This document shows, one piece after another, positions 1-5,710 of a DNA stretch of 9,421 nucleotides. A program made the position numbers and the translations under genes. Origin of the DNA: JAHJDO01 sp964437505 (lineage in GTDB: Bacteria > JAHJDO01). Location: positions 1-9,421 of the forward strand of contig CAYTGU010000026.1 in NCBI GenBank assembly GCA_964437505.1, read 5' to 3'. Each line of letters starts with the position of its first letter. Position 1 is the stretch's first letter. The notes under the pieces were generated by a model that worked only from the letters and a program-made list of their open reading frames with translations, was not told the origin of the DNA and ran no database searches.

Positions 1-129
1 AAAGTCAGGAATTAATTTAGAAACCTCATTTAATACTTTCTTTTGTGTAGTTTCGCCCACTCCTGTTATTCTTGTCATATCTAGAGCTTGTCTAAAAAAG
101 CATGGAATACAATCTAAATAGGTTTTCAT
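1..129 (-). CDS. DUF89 / damage-control phosphatase family protein, N-terminal fragment
   Basis: The reverse strand reads open from an ATG at 129 to the window edge, giving the first 43 residues. They begin MKTYLDCIPCFFRQALDM. That Tyr-Leu-Asp-Cys-x-x-Cys-Phe-x-Arg-Gln-Ala opening is characteristic of prokaryotic DUF89 (ARMT1-like, PF01937) proteins, whose all-helical N-terminal part precedes the metal-dependent phosphatase core. Characterised relatives hydrolyse damaged or overflow phosphometabolites, but the substrate here cannot be told because the catalytic part lies outside the window. The ATG overlaps the TGA of a 10-codon reading frame (ATGA), so translation may be coupled to it. An in-frame GTG nine bases upstream is an alternative start, but the family normally starts at MKTYLDC. 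The family call rests on the N-terminus only. Confidence 0.82.
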   Translation of the reverse strand, partial: MKTYLDCIPCFFRQALDMTRITGVGETTQKKVLNEVSKLIPDF

Positions 130-158
130 TTCAAACACTCATACTCATAAGTAGGCAT
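126..158 (-). pseudogene. Ten-codon stub matching the N-terminus of an FmdB zinc-ribbon protein
   Basis: A reverse-strand frame starts at ATG 158 and encodes MPTYEYECLK before TGA. This matches the usual opening of FmdB-family putative regulatory proteins (MPxYEYxCxxCG), which carry a small CxxC zinc ribbon. A Shine-Dalgarno-like AGAGGTG stands just upstream with good spacing. The TGA falls exactly where the second cysteine of the CxxC pair would be, and the following bases are already the start of the DUF89 gene. The likeliest reading is a deletion that joined the 5' end of an fmdB gene to the DUF89 ATG, keeping the fmdB translation signals. It could instead act as a short leader peptide that couples translation to DUF89. 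The match is short, so chance is not excluded. Confidence 0.5.
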
Positions 159-197
159 AACACACCTCTTTTTGTTTACCTCCAATTTGAAGAAAGC

Positions 198-220
198 AGG
201 GATAGACATTATCTACCCCT
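198..220 (-). terminator. Possible hairpin terminator after the DUF5320 gene
   Basis: On the reverse strand AGGGGTAGA and TCTATCCCT can form a nine-pair stem containing one G-U pair, with a five-base loop. It sits 18 bases past the DUF5320 stop. The following tract (GCTTTCTTC) is only moderately T-rich, so termination may be partial, allowing some readthrough into the FmdB stub and DUF89. Confidence 0.4.
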
Positions 221-238
221 ACTTACTTTTCCAATCAG

Positions 239-631
239 TTATTTCTCCTCTTTGGCTGCTGATTTCAACTCGCTGATCCGCTTGTTGATGGCCTCCAGTT
301 CTTCCCCTATAGCTTTAGACTGCTCTTTCAGCATATCTGTTTCCTGTTGAGAAGTAATCCCTTGAGCATATGGATAGCCGCCATAAGCAGCTGGATAATT
401 AGAAGCAGCGTAAGGAGTGCCATAGGCAGCTCCCCGCGAGCCAAAACCTCGTCCAAAACCGCGACCTCTACCGAAACCACGACCTCCACCCAAGCCAAGG
501 CCATAACCAAAACGACCTCTTCCTGCGACTGGATTCGCATAACCCGGTACTGAGTAACCAGCGCAATAGCCTGCTGCTCTGCCTGTCATTGGACCCATTC
601 CTCCTGGACCTGTTCCGTCTCCACTTGGCAT
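239..631 (-). CDS. DUF5320 family glycine-rich protein
   Basis: This 130-residue protein opens MPSGDGTGPGGMGPMTGR and continues AAGYCAGYSVPGYANP, the signature of DUF5320 proteins. These small proteins often occur near MTH1175/NifX-type iron-molybdenum cofactor genes in anaerobes; their function is unknown. Residues 37-70 form a low-complexity Gly/Arg/Phe tract, 70-90 are Tyr/Ala/Pro-rich, and 95-130 form a charged helix likely to make a coiled coil (LKEQSKAIGEELEAINKRI). An in-frame GTG at 640 would lengthen it by three residues, but AGGAGG at 640-645 stands eight bases before the ATG at 631 and overlaps that GTG, so ATG 631 is the start. The gene has its own promoter and a Fur-like operator, hinting at control by iron or another metal. 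Its G+C-rich codons follow from Gly/Arg/Ala content rather than clear transfer. Confidence 0.85.
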   Translation of the reverse strand: MPSGDGTGPGGMGPMTGRAAGYCAGYSVPGYANPVAGRGRFGYGLGLGGGRGFGRGRGFGRGFGSRGAAYGTPYAASNYPAAYGGYPYAQGITSQQETDMLKEQSKAIGEELEAINKRISELKSAAKEEK

Positions 632-639
632 CTTAAACA

Positions 640-645
640 CCTCCT
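640..645 (-). promoter_or_regulatory. Shine-Dalgarno AGGAGG deciding the DUF5320 start
   Basis: A perfect AGGAGG is followed by eight bases and ATG 631. Because it overlaps the in-frame GTG at 640, the longer frame cannot be the translated one. Confidence 0.85.
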
Positions 646-656
646 CTTTTTCTTAT

Positions 657-671
657 TGAAAATGATTTCCA
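657..671 (-). promoter_or_regulatory. Fur-like operator of the DUF5320 gene
   Basis: On the gene strand TGGAAATCATTTTCA is an imperfect 7-1-7 palindrome close to the known Fur-family core TGATAATCATTATCA. It lies just downstream of the predicted transcription start (about 676). A further TGGAAA at 672-677 extends it as a direct half-repeat. It matches the operator before fur at 14 of 15 positions, and the flanking AATAAGA is also shared. Function is inferred. Confidence 0.65.
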
Positions 672-682
672 TTTCCATTTAT

Positions 683-711
683 AATATATACAATTGGAAA
701 TATTATGTCAA
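683..711 (-). promoter_or_regulatory. Sigma-70-type promoter of the DUF5320 gene
   Basis: On the reverse strand, TTGACA (711-706) is a consensus -35 element. It is separated by 17 bases from TATATT (688-683), a 5/6 match to the -10 consensus. It lies directly after the aminotransferase stop, so DUF5320 can be expressed apart from the upstream operon. Confidence 0.7.
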
Positions 712-719
712 GGGTTTTC

Positions 720-1898
720 TTAAATAAATTTTTTAAAATAAGTATCCATTCTATTAAATGCTTTATCTATTTCCTCTTCAGATATACAAAAGGACAACCT
801 TAAATGCCCCTCACCTGTGGGCCCAAAAGCTATCCCGGGAGTTGTTGATACCCTGGCTTCTTTCAAAAGTTGCTTGCAAAAAGTTGTTGAGTCTTTCCCT
901 GTTTCCAATAATATTTTAGGAAACATAAGATAAGAGCCTCCCGGCTTTTGATATTCAAAAATTGAATTAAGTCTGTCAAGACGTTCACACATCAAATTGC
1001 GAGCAGAGAGATAATTTTCTTTGAACTTGACAACACAATCCTGAGAGCCTTTCAAGGCAGCAAGCGCTGCATATTGAGAAATTACAGGTGCGCAAATTGC
1101 AAAAGGAATATGCGCTTTAGTAATCTGCAAAATCAATTCTTCTTCTGCATGTAAATAACCAATTCTCCATCCTGTCATAGCATAGGTTTTTGTAAATGTA
1201 TAACAACTAACCACATTATTTTTCATCTCCGGGATTGATGCTATACTAAAATGCTCCTGATTATCAAAGACGAAATATTCATATGCTTCATCAGTAATAA
1301 CCATTAAATTGTTTTCTAAAGCAATCTTAGCTAATTGACGAAGCTGCTTCTCAGCAAAGACAGTGCCTGTTGGGTTGCTGGGAGAACAATACATAATAGC
1401 TCTTGTCTTAGGAGTAATCGCATTTTTGATACCGTCAATATCTAAAACAAATCCTTCTTCTTCAATTAAGGGAACAAGAACAGGTTTTCCTGAAGCAATA
1501 ACAACCTGACGAATATGGGTAGAATAAGTAGGAGATGGCAAAATGACCTCATCCCCTGGATCAATTAAAGCCATTACAGTAGCAGACAGTCCTTCAATAG
1601 CCCCTACGGTAACCAATATTTGAGAAATGTCAGCATCTATATTGTTATCCCTTTTAAGTTTGCGAACAATCTCTTCCCGTAACTCTAATAAACCAGAATT
1701 TTGAGAATATCCACCTACAAGTCCACTCCTTACAGCAGAAATAGCAGCTTCATTGATATGTTCAGGTGTTCCAGATGTTGGTTTCGCCCATGATAAAAAT
1801 GCTACATCTTCAACTTCTTTTGATAATCTTGTCATTTCGTGAATTGCAGATTTCTGTATCCGCTCAACCCTATTTGACACTCTCCAGTCATGACTCAT
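720..1898 (-). CDS. Class I/II PLP-dependent aminotransferase
   Basis: The 392-residue protein has the length and motif order of fold-type-I aminotransferases. It shows VGAIEGLSATVMALIDPGDE around 98-117 for cofactor phosphate binding, PSPTY at 121-125, SPSNPTG at 172-178 with Asn175, DEAY at 203-206 contacting the pyridine ring, and TFTKTYAMTGWRIGY with the Schiff-base Lys237. HLRLSF carries Arg367 for the substrate carboxylate. It should transfer an amino group between an amino acid and a 2-oxoacid in the cytosol. The aspartate/alanine/aromatic-type relatives are too similar to assign a substrate. Its ATG lies five bases after the yggS stop, with AAGGAG inside the end of yggS as ribosome-binding site. 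It is the last gene of the fur-nudix-yggS operon. Pairing with a PLP-homeostasis gene fits its cofactor. Confidence 0.9.
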   Translation of the reverse strand: MSHDWRVSNRVERIQKSAIHEMTRLSKEVEDVAFLSWAKPTSGTPEHINEAAISAVRSGLVGGYSQNSGLLELREEIVRKLKRDNNIDADISQILVTVGAIEGLSATVMALIDPGDEVILPSPTYSTHIRQVVIASGKPVLVPLIEEEGFVLDIDGIKNAITPKTRAIMYCSPSNPTGTVFAEKQLRQLAKIALENNLMVITDEAYEYFVFDNQEHFSIASIPEMKNNVVSCYTFTKTYAMTGWRIGYLHAEEELILQITKAHIPFAICAPVISQYAALAALKGSQDCVVKFKENYLSARNLMCERLDRLNSIFEYQKPGGSYLMFPKILLETGKDSTTFCKQLLKEARVSTTPGIAFGPTGEGHLRLSFCISEEEIDKAFNRMDTYFKKFI

Positions 1899-1903
1899 CT
1901 TAT

Positions 1904-2587
1904 TTACTCCTTTACCAAATTTCTTTCTCCAAAAACGACAGTACCTAATCTTACCATATTGCTTCCTTCTTCTATCGCTACCTTGTAAGAATTTGACATT
2001 CCCATAGACAGTATCTCCATCTTAACGCCTGGTAAGTTAAGCGCTTTTATCCTTTCAAAGATATCTCTTGTTTTTGCAAAATAAGGTCGCGAATCTTCAG
2101 GATCTCCGAATCTAGGACCCATTGTCATCAGCCCCTCTAAACTTAAATGTTCAAGTTTTGAAATTTCTCTAACTAAATTTTCAATAACTTCGTATTCTGG
2201 TTTTAGCCCCGCTTTTGTCATTTCGCTGCCAATATTTATTTCTATATATACGGAAATTGTTTCTTCTGTTCCCTTTGCTCTTTTATCAATAGCTGCTGCT
2301 TTTTCTAAAGAATCAACTGTTTGTATAACATCAAAAATTCTAAGCGTTTTGTTAATTTTATTTTTTTGTAAATGTCCCATCATGTGCCATCTTACCTTTT
2401 TTGCTTTTTTACCCAAAGAATCATACATCTTCTCAGCTTCCTGCACATAATTCTCTCCTATATCTGTAACGCCAGCCTCTATAACCTCTTCAATCTCTTC
2501 TGGAGTTCTTGTCTTACCTGCTAAAACTATAGTTACGTTGTCTGGAATTTCTTCTCTGATCTTTTGATAGTTTTCCGCTATAGACAT
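1904..2587 (-). CDS. yggS: YggS/PLPBP family pyridoxal-phosphate homeostasis protein
   Basis: The 227-residue length fits this single-domain TIM-barrel family, which binds PLP and buffers its pool without known catalysis. Family landmarks are present in order: LAGKTR with the PLP-binding Lys25, IGENYVQEA near 43-51, WHMMGHLQKNK near 67-77, and the C-terminal SMGMSNSYKVAIEEGSNMVRLGTVVFG. The usual VSKT around the lysine reads AGKT here, a tolerated variation. It starts at ATG 2587, 13 bases after the Nudix stop, with AGAGGTG as ribosome-binding site, and ends five bases before the aminotransferase, so all are likely one transcript. The neighbouring PLP enzyme gives an obvious client. Homologues occur in almost all bacteria, so its placement in a Fur-led operon is more notable than its presence. 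Confidence 0.93.
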   Translation of the reverse strand: MSIAENYQKIREEIPDNVTIVLAGKTRTPEEIEEVIEAGVTDIGENYVQEAEKMYDSLGKKAKKVRWHMMGHLQKNKINKTLRIFDVIQTVDSLEKAAAIDKRAKGTEETISVYIEINIGSEMTKAGLKPEYEVIENLVREISKLEHLSLEGLMTMGPRFGDPEDSRPYFAKTRDIFERIKALNLPGVKMEILSMGMSNSYKVAIEEGSNMVRLGTVVFGERNLVKE

Positions 2588-2600
2588 CTATTCACCTCTG

Positions 2601-3110
2601 TTAACCAACATTCCCGCGATTTAAAAAATCTTCTATCATTTTTCTATGTGACAAAAATGAAATGCGCGGTAAAGTTTCTTTAGTAAAAAATTTCGCCTCT
2701 TTTAATTCATTATTTAAAGAAAGTGTATTTTGGGAAACGTTGACTTCATAACCAATAACTATAATAGATCCATAGTGTCTGCTTTTTTGAATATAAGCAC
2801 CTATTAATCTCTTAATTTCACCTTTTAAACCTGTTTCTTCCTGCAGTTCTCTTAAACAAGCCTCTTCCGGACTTTCTCCTGATTCAATAAAACCACCCGG
2901 CAGTGCCCATTTATTTATACATGGCTTGATGTTTCTCTTTGCTATAAGTATTCTATTTTCCCTATCATTTGCCACACAAACCGCGACAGGTAAAGGATTT
3001 TCATAGCGTATCCAGCCACATTTTTGACAAACCAACCTCTTTTGACCATCTACAGACGTCCTGTGTAAACTATATTTACACATAGGGCAAAATTTAAATG
3101 TGTTCCTCAT
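2601..3110 (-). CDS. Zinc-ribbon Nudix hydrolase
   Basis: This 169-residue protein has an N-terminal zinc ribbon with Cys8/Cys11 and Cys28/Cys31 (CPMC, CQKC). It is followed by a Nudix domain whose complete box runs from Gly73 to Leu95: Gly-x5-Glu79-x7-Arg87-Glu88-x2-Glu91-Glu92-x-Gly94. Such proteins hydrolyse nucleoside-diphosphate-linked compounds using Mg2+ or Mn2+. The ribbon-plus-Nudix layout recalls NudC-type NADH/NAD-cap pyrophosphatases, but it is shorter than NudC and the downstream NudC SQPWPFPxS signature is not seen, so the substrate is left open. Its ATG overlaps the fur stop (ATGA), giving translational coupling to the regulator. It is the second gene of the operon. Confidence 0.9.
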   Translation of the reverse strand: MRNTFKFCPMCKYSLHRTSVDGQKRLVCQKCGWIRYENPLPVAVCVANDRENRILIAKRNIKPCINKWALPGGFIESGESPEEACLRELQEETGLKGEIKRLIGAYIQKSRHYGSIIVIGYEVNVSQNTLSLNNELKEAKFFTKETLPRISFLSHRKMIEDFLNRGNVG

Positions 3111-3571
3111 TTATTCTTCCTCTCATCCATCATTTCTTGACACTTTTCACATAACCCATAAAATTGAATAAGATGATTTGTTGTTTTAAAATTGTATTTC
3201 TTTGAAAGTTCTTTTTCAGTCCGCTCAAGAAGTTTTATCTCTTCATCCATGAAATCTGTATAATCAATAATTCTATTGCAATTTGTGCATATTAAATGAT
3301 GGTGATGCTCCTTTCCCTTAGGACCTTTTACCAGTTCATATCTTGCCCTGCCGTCTCCAAAATCAAATTTAACTATTAAGCCCATATTAGCCAAAATGTC
3401 CAGAGTGCGATAAATTGTTGTTAACCCTATAACAGGATAACGAGTATGAATTTTTATATATATATCTTCTGCGCTTAAGTGCTTATTGGATTTAGATAGC
3501 ACATCAAGTATAGCTTCTCTCGGTGCTGTTATCCTATAACCGCCGCCTCTGAACCTTCCGTGCCACCACAT
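3107..3571 (-). CDS. Fur-family metal-responsive transcriptional repressor
   Basis: From ATG 3571 the protein has 154 residues, the normal size for Fur/PerR/Zur. The winged helix spans about 10-80, with GYRITAPREAIL, HLSAEDIYIKI and the recognition helix IGLTTIYRTLDIL. A HHHHLICTNC segment (His89-92, Cys95, Cys98) and CEKC (Cys141, Cys144) give the structural zinc site, and the histidines with His133 are candidate regulatory metal ligands. Iron, peroxide or zinc specificity cannot be told by eye. The frame is open to 3745, but a promoter and operator lie inside that extension, so the true start is downstream of them. ATG 3571 has little ribosome-binding sequence. An in-frame ATT at 3598, eight to nine residues upstream and seven bases after AGAGG, is an alternative non-canonical start. 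It heads the nudix-yggS-aminotransferase operon and is probably autoregulated. Confidence 0.88.
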   Translation of the reverse strand: MWWHGRFRGGGYRITAPREAILDVLSKSNKHLSAEDIYIKIHTRYPVIGLTTIYRTLDILANMGLIVKFDFGDGRARYELVKGPKGKEHHHHLICTNCNRIIDYTDFMDEEIKLLERTEKELSKKYNFKTTNHLIQFYGLCEKCQEMMDERKNK

Positions 3572-3602
3572 TGGCCTAAGACCATTTCGAATTGGAATAA
3601 TA

Positions 3603-3610
3603 CCACCTCT
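3603..3610 (-). promoter_or_regulatory. Shine-Dalgarno-like AGAGGTGG before fur
   Basis: This is the only strong ribosome-binding sequence between the predicted fur transcription start and the winged-helix coding region. It is well spaced for an ATT codon at 3598 but lies 31 bases from the ATG at 3571. It therefore either serves a non-ATG start or acts at unusual distance. Confidence 0.5.
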
Positions 3611-3613
3611 TAT

Positions 3614-3628
3614 TGATAATGATTTCCA
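3614..3628 (-). promoter_or_regulatory. Fur-like operator at the fur promoter
   Basis: On the gene strand TGGAAATCATTATCA has a perfect right half (ATTATCA) and a left half two changes from the 7-1-7 Fur core TGATAATCATTATCA. It begins three bases past the -10 element and covers the predicted start point near 3625, a position that would block transcription. This supports negative autoregulation, by inference. Confidence 0.7.
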
Positions 3629-3631
3629 CTT

Positions 3632-3660
3632 AATATACATCTTTCTAAGAACCCTATCAA
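3632..3660 (-). promoter_or_regulatory. Sigma-70-type promoter of the fur operon
   Basis: On the reverse strand TTGATA (3660-3655) is followed after 17 bases by TATATT (3637-3632), each a 5/6 match to consensus. Its place inside the long open frame shows that the region from 3745 to here is not the start of Fur. Confidence 0.68.
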
Positions 3661-3685
3661 GTCCTTTTAATTTTTTAAGCCTGAA

Positions 3686-3714
3686 TTGACGATTAAAGCC
3701 CATTATGATATATT
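3686..3714 (+). promoter_or_regulatory. Divergent sigma-70-type promoter for the metallopeptidase lipoprotein gene
   Basis: TTGACG (3686-3691), a 17-base spacer and TATATT (3709-3714) predict a start near 3721, giving a leader of about 28 bases before the TTG at 3749. The -35 elements of this promoter and the fur promoter are 25 bases apart, back to back. The fur operator lies about 58 bases upstream of this -35, so control from it is not obvious. Confidence 0.62.
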
Positions 3715-3748
3715 CTAAGTGATTTAAGAATGTGGAGAAAAGCAAAAA

Positions 3749-4609
3749 TTGAGAAGATGTCTGATTATAGTATTTGTTTCAATATTCCTTTGCTCAAGTT
3801 GCGCAACCCCTCCAGGTCCATACATTAAGAGGAAGCCATACGTAGGCAAAAGAAACGATCCTATCTCTGACCCAAGATATCCTCAGATAGAAGTAGGAAA
3901 AGAAATAAAAATCATAAATGCGTTGGGCCATTATGTCTTCTCTTTGCCTTCAAAGTTGATTCTATGGAACTGGAATATTGACAAGCATTGGATTTCTCAG
4001 AAAGTAGTCAATGATATTGAAGAATACCTAAAAACTAACGATTTGTGGGACGTTAAGGTTCGAATTAATCAATATAATCCAATGAGAGAATTTAGACGGT
4101 TAAGGAAAAACTATAGAGTAGGCGCAGGATACAGATGGACTTTCGGCATAATGGCATGGGTTAATTATATGATATACCCTGGTATCTTATTTGGAGGAGA
4201 TAACTATAATTCCTACACAAACACCATAAGCATATATTCAGACTTATCCTCCATTGCCTATCATGAGTGTGGACATGCAAAGGATTTCTCATGGCGAAAG
4301 TTAAAGGGGACATACAACCTCCTGTATATGGTGCCCATCTGGACAGAAATACTTGAATACAGAGCAACTAAAGATGCTATAAGATACACATACTACAAAA
4401 AAGAGAAAGACAATGAGCTAGAGTCTTACAAAGTACTCTTCCCCGCCTTTGGATCTTATGTGGGAGGAGAAGCGACAAATCTTTTTGTGCTTCCATTTTA
4501 TCCTGTGTATCTGGGAGCAATATTTGGAGGACACGTTGCAGGTCGAATTAAGGCGCACAAGAGAAACAAATACTATGATAAATGCCTGATAGAGCGAGAG
4601 AAACAGTGA
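3749..4609 (+). CDS. Predicted lipoprotein with HExxH zinc metallopeptidase motif
   Basis: The 286-residue protein starts at TTG 3749; GGAG lies upstream, with an 11-base gap, and the nearby ATG at 3756 is out of frame. The N-terminus MRRCLIIVFVSIFLCSSCAT is a short lipoprotein-type signal, with Cys18 (after Ser-Ser) the likely lipidated residue. The motif HECGH at 172-176, inside IAYHECGHAKDF, is a classic zinc-binding HExxH with catalytic Glu173. Glu200, Glu203 or Asp209 in TEILEYRATKDA may supply the third ligand. The segment 244-268 is hydrophobic and glycine-rich (FVLPFYPVYLGAIFGGHVAG) and could touch or enter a membrane. I do not recognise a named family; envelope proteolysis is inferred from the motif only. 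Its stop overlaps the start of the next exported protein, suggesting a two-gene unit. Confidence 0.75.
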   Translation: MRRCLIIVFVSIFLCSSCATPPGPYIKRKPYVGKRNDPISDPRYPQIEVGKEIKIINALGHYVFSLPSKLILWNWNIDKHWISQKVVNDIEEYLKTNDLWDVKVRINQYNPMREFRRLRKNYRVGAGYRWTFGIMAWVNYMIYPGILFGGDNYNSYTNTISIYSDLSSIAYHECGHAKDFSWRKLKGTYNLLYMVPIWTEILEYRATKDAIRYTYYKKEKDNELESYKVLFPAFGSYVGGEATNLFVLPFYPVYLGAIFGGHVAGRIKAHKRNKYYDKCLIEREKQ

Positions 4610-5622
4610 GCTCCTTCAAATATATCATAAAGACAATTCTCATTATCGCCGTCTTAATTGGATATTATTCTGGCATATCTGATGCCCAGGAAAGCAACGA
4701 AGAATATCTATCAACAGAATTAAATAACTGCCTAAAATTTTCCCTGCGAATTAATTATGATGATAAAGGATTGAAATCAGTTGCTGATGCAATAATACAA
4801 TCCTTTGTGCAAAACAAAATCGTTAAGAGCCAGGATCTACAAATTTCAAATCTATCTCTTCCTGTTTTTGATAAAATCCGGGGAAATATATACATTTCTG
4901 AAACAGGAGAAACCACATACCTCATTATAGGGCATATAGTAACTGAAAACTCTGATATTTCTGTACAGATAGGAGACCTGGCGATATCTCTTAAAATTGG
5001 AGATAAAAAAAGCAGTAAAATGCTTAGAAAATCAATATTATCCGGGCTTTTAAGCAAACACATTAAGGATCCAGATGGAGCAAAAACCAAGACAGGCATC
5101 GTTTATAATAAAAATAGGGAGAGAAGAGGAGAGCTATCAGCATATATTTTTATTGAAGACAATATAATCGTTGGTTCTGCACTAAATATTGTTGAATATG
5201 CAAAAAGAAACTTTAATAATCTAAATAATCAAGCAACATTAAACGATAAAACTGATGGATATATTACTCTAGAAAATAAAAATAATTTGTTATTTCGTCT
5301 ATTGAATAAATATTCAAGCAATCTTGGATTTTCACTGGCAACGTTTCCTAATCTAAATAAAATAAAAAATTTTAAAATAAAGTTTGATATTGTTGATCAG
5401 GACAGAATGAAGCTCTCATTTAACATAATATCTTCGGACATCACTCCTCATGGTAAAATTATACTGCAAAACGATATAAAATTCATATTGGACCTAGTAG
5501 GGAGAATTTGTATGCAAAAGAACATTAATTTTACTTATAATCTTAATGATGATTTAAACGTGGATATTGAGTTAAGCAGTCTGAAAAAATACTGGAACAG
5601 CCTAAAAATACCCAGTAAGTAA
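4606..5622 (+). CDS. Exported protein of unknown function
   Basis: From GTG 4606 this is a 338-residue protein with a typical signal peptide: basic start, hydrophobic core ILIIAVLIGYYSG and a likely cleavage after SDA, before QES. The GTG overlaps the stop of the lipoprotein gene (GTGA). An in-frame ATG at 4582 adds eight residues (MPDRARET) and lacks a ribosome-binding site, so 4606 is preferred with moderate certainty. The mature part is Lys/Asn/Ile-rich and appears to alternate strands and helices, with no catalytic motif I can name. Phrases such as AYIFIEDNIIVGSALNIVEYAK loosely resemble substrate-binding-like periplasmic proteins of the DUF3352 type, but this is only an impression. Co-translation with the metallopeptidase suggests it could be its partner, inhibitor or substrate. 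Confidence 0.7.
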   Translation: MSSFKYIIKTILIIAVLIGYYSGISDAQESNEEYLSTELNNCLKFSLRINYDDKGLKSVADAIIQSFVQNKIVKSQDLQISNLSLPVFDKIRGNIYISETGETTYLIIGHIVTENSDISVQIGDLAISLKIGDKKSSKMLRKSILSGLLSKHIKDPDGAKTKTGIVYNKNRERRGELSAYIFIEDNIIVGSALNIVEYAKRNFNNLNNQATLNDKTDGYITLENKNNLLFRLLNKYSSNLGFSLATFPNLNKIKNFKIKFDIVDQDRMKLSFNIISSDITPHGKIILQNDIKFILDLVGRICMQKNINFTYNLNDDLNVDIELSSLKKYWNSLKIPSK

Positions 5623-5649
5623 AGGCATGGACTAATTTGCATGTTTTGT

Positions 5650-5677
5650 TTGACTTATGTATGTTGGTTGCTATGAT
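5650..5677 (+). promoter_or_regulatory. Promoter with extended -10 before the kinase gene
   Basis: TTGACT (5650-5655), a 16-base spacer and TATGAT (5672-5677) preceded by TGC form a sigma-70-type promoter with an extended -10. It lies in the 82-base gap after the exported-protein gene and would give a leader of roughly 27 bases. It probably drives the kinase to aconitase set. Confidence 0.6.
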
Positions 5678-5710
5678 GTATCAATTTTGTAATTAGTTTT
5701 AGGGTTGTCA

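Noticed and set aside
126..158. UGA in the FmdB stub read as selenocysteine, giving a CxxU motif
   Set aside because: Readthrough adds only Lys-Pro-Ile before a TAG, so no zinc ribbon results, and no selenocysteine-insertion hairpin was recognised.
328..540. Reverse-strand frame rich in Val/Leu overlapping the DUF5320 gene
   Set aside because: It is the shifted frame of the glycine-rich coding sequence; the DUF5320 frame has the family signature and the ribosome-binding site.
3529..3585. Out-of-frame 18-codon frame starting ATG 3585 after the AGAGGTGG before fur
   Set aside because: It lies inside the fur coding region in another frame, is 17 bases from the ribosome-binding sequence and has no recognisable content; treated as chance.
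3572..3745. 58-residue N-terminal extension of Fur
   Set aside because: It contains the fur promoter and operator and the divergent promoter, makes the protein much longer than the family, and has no ribosome-binding site at 3745.
5623..5649. Possible terminator after the exported-protein gene (GCATG...GCATG)
   Set aside because: The two GCATG copies are direct, not inverted, so no stem forms.
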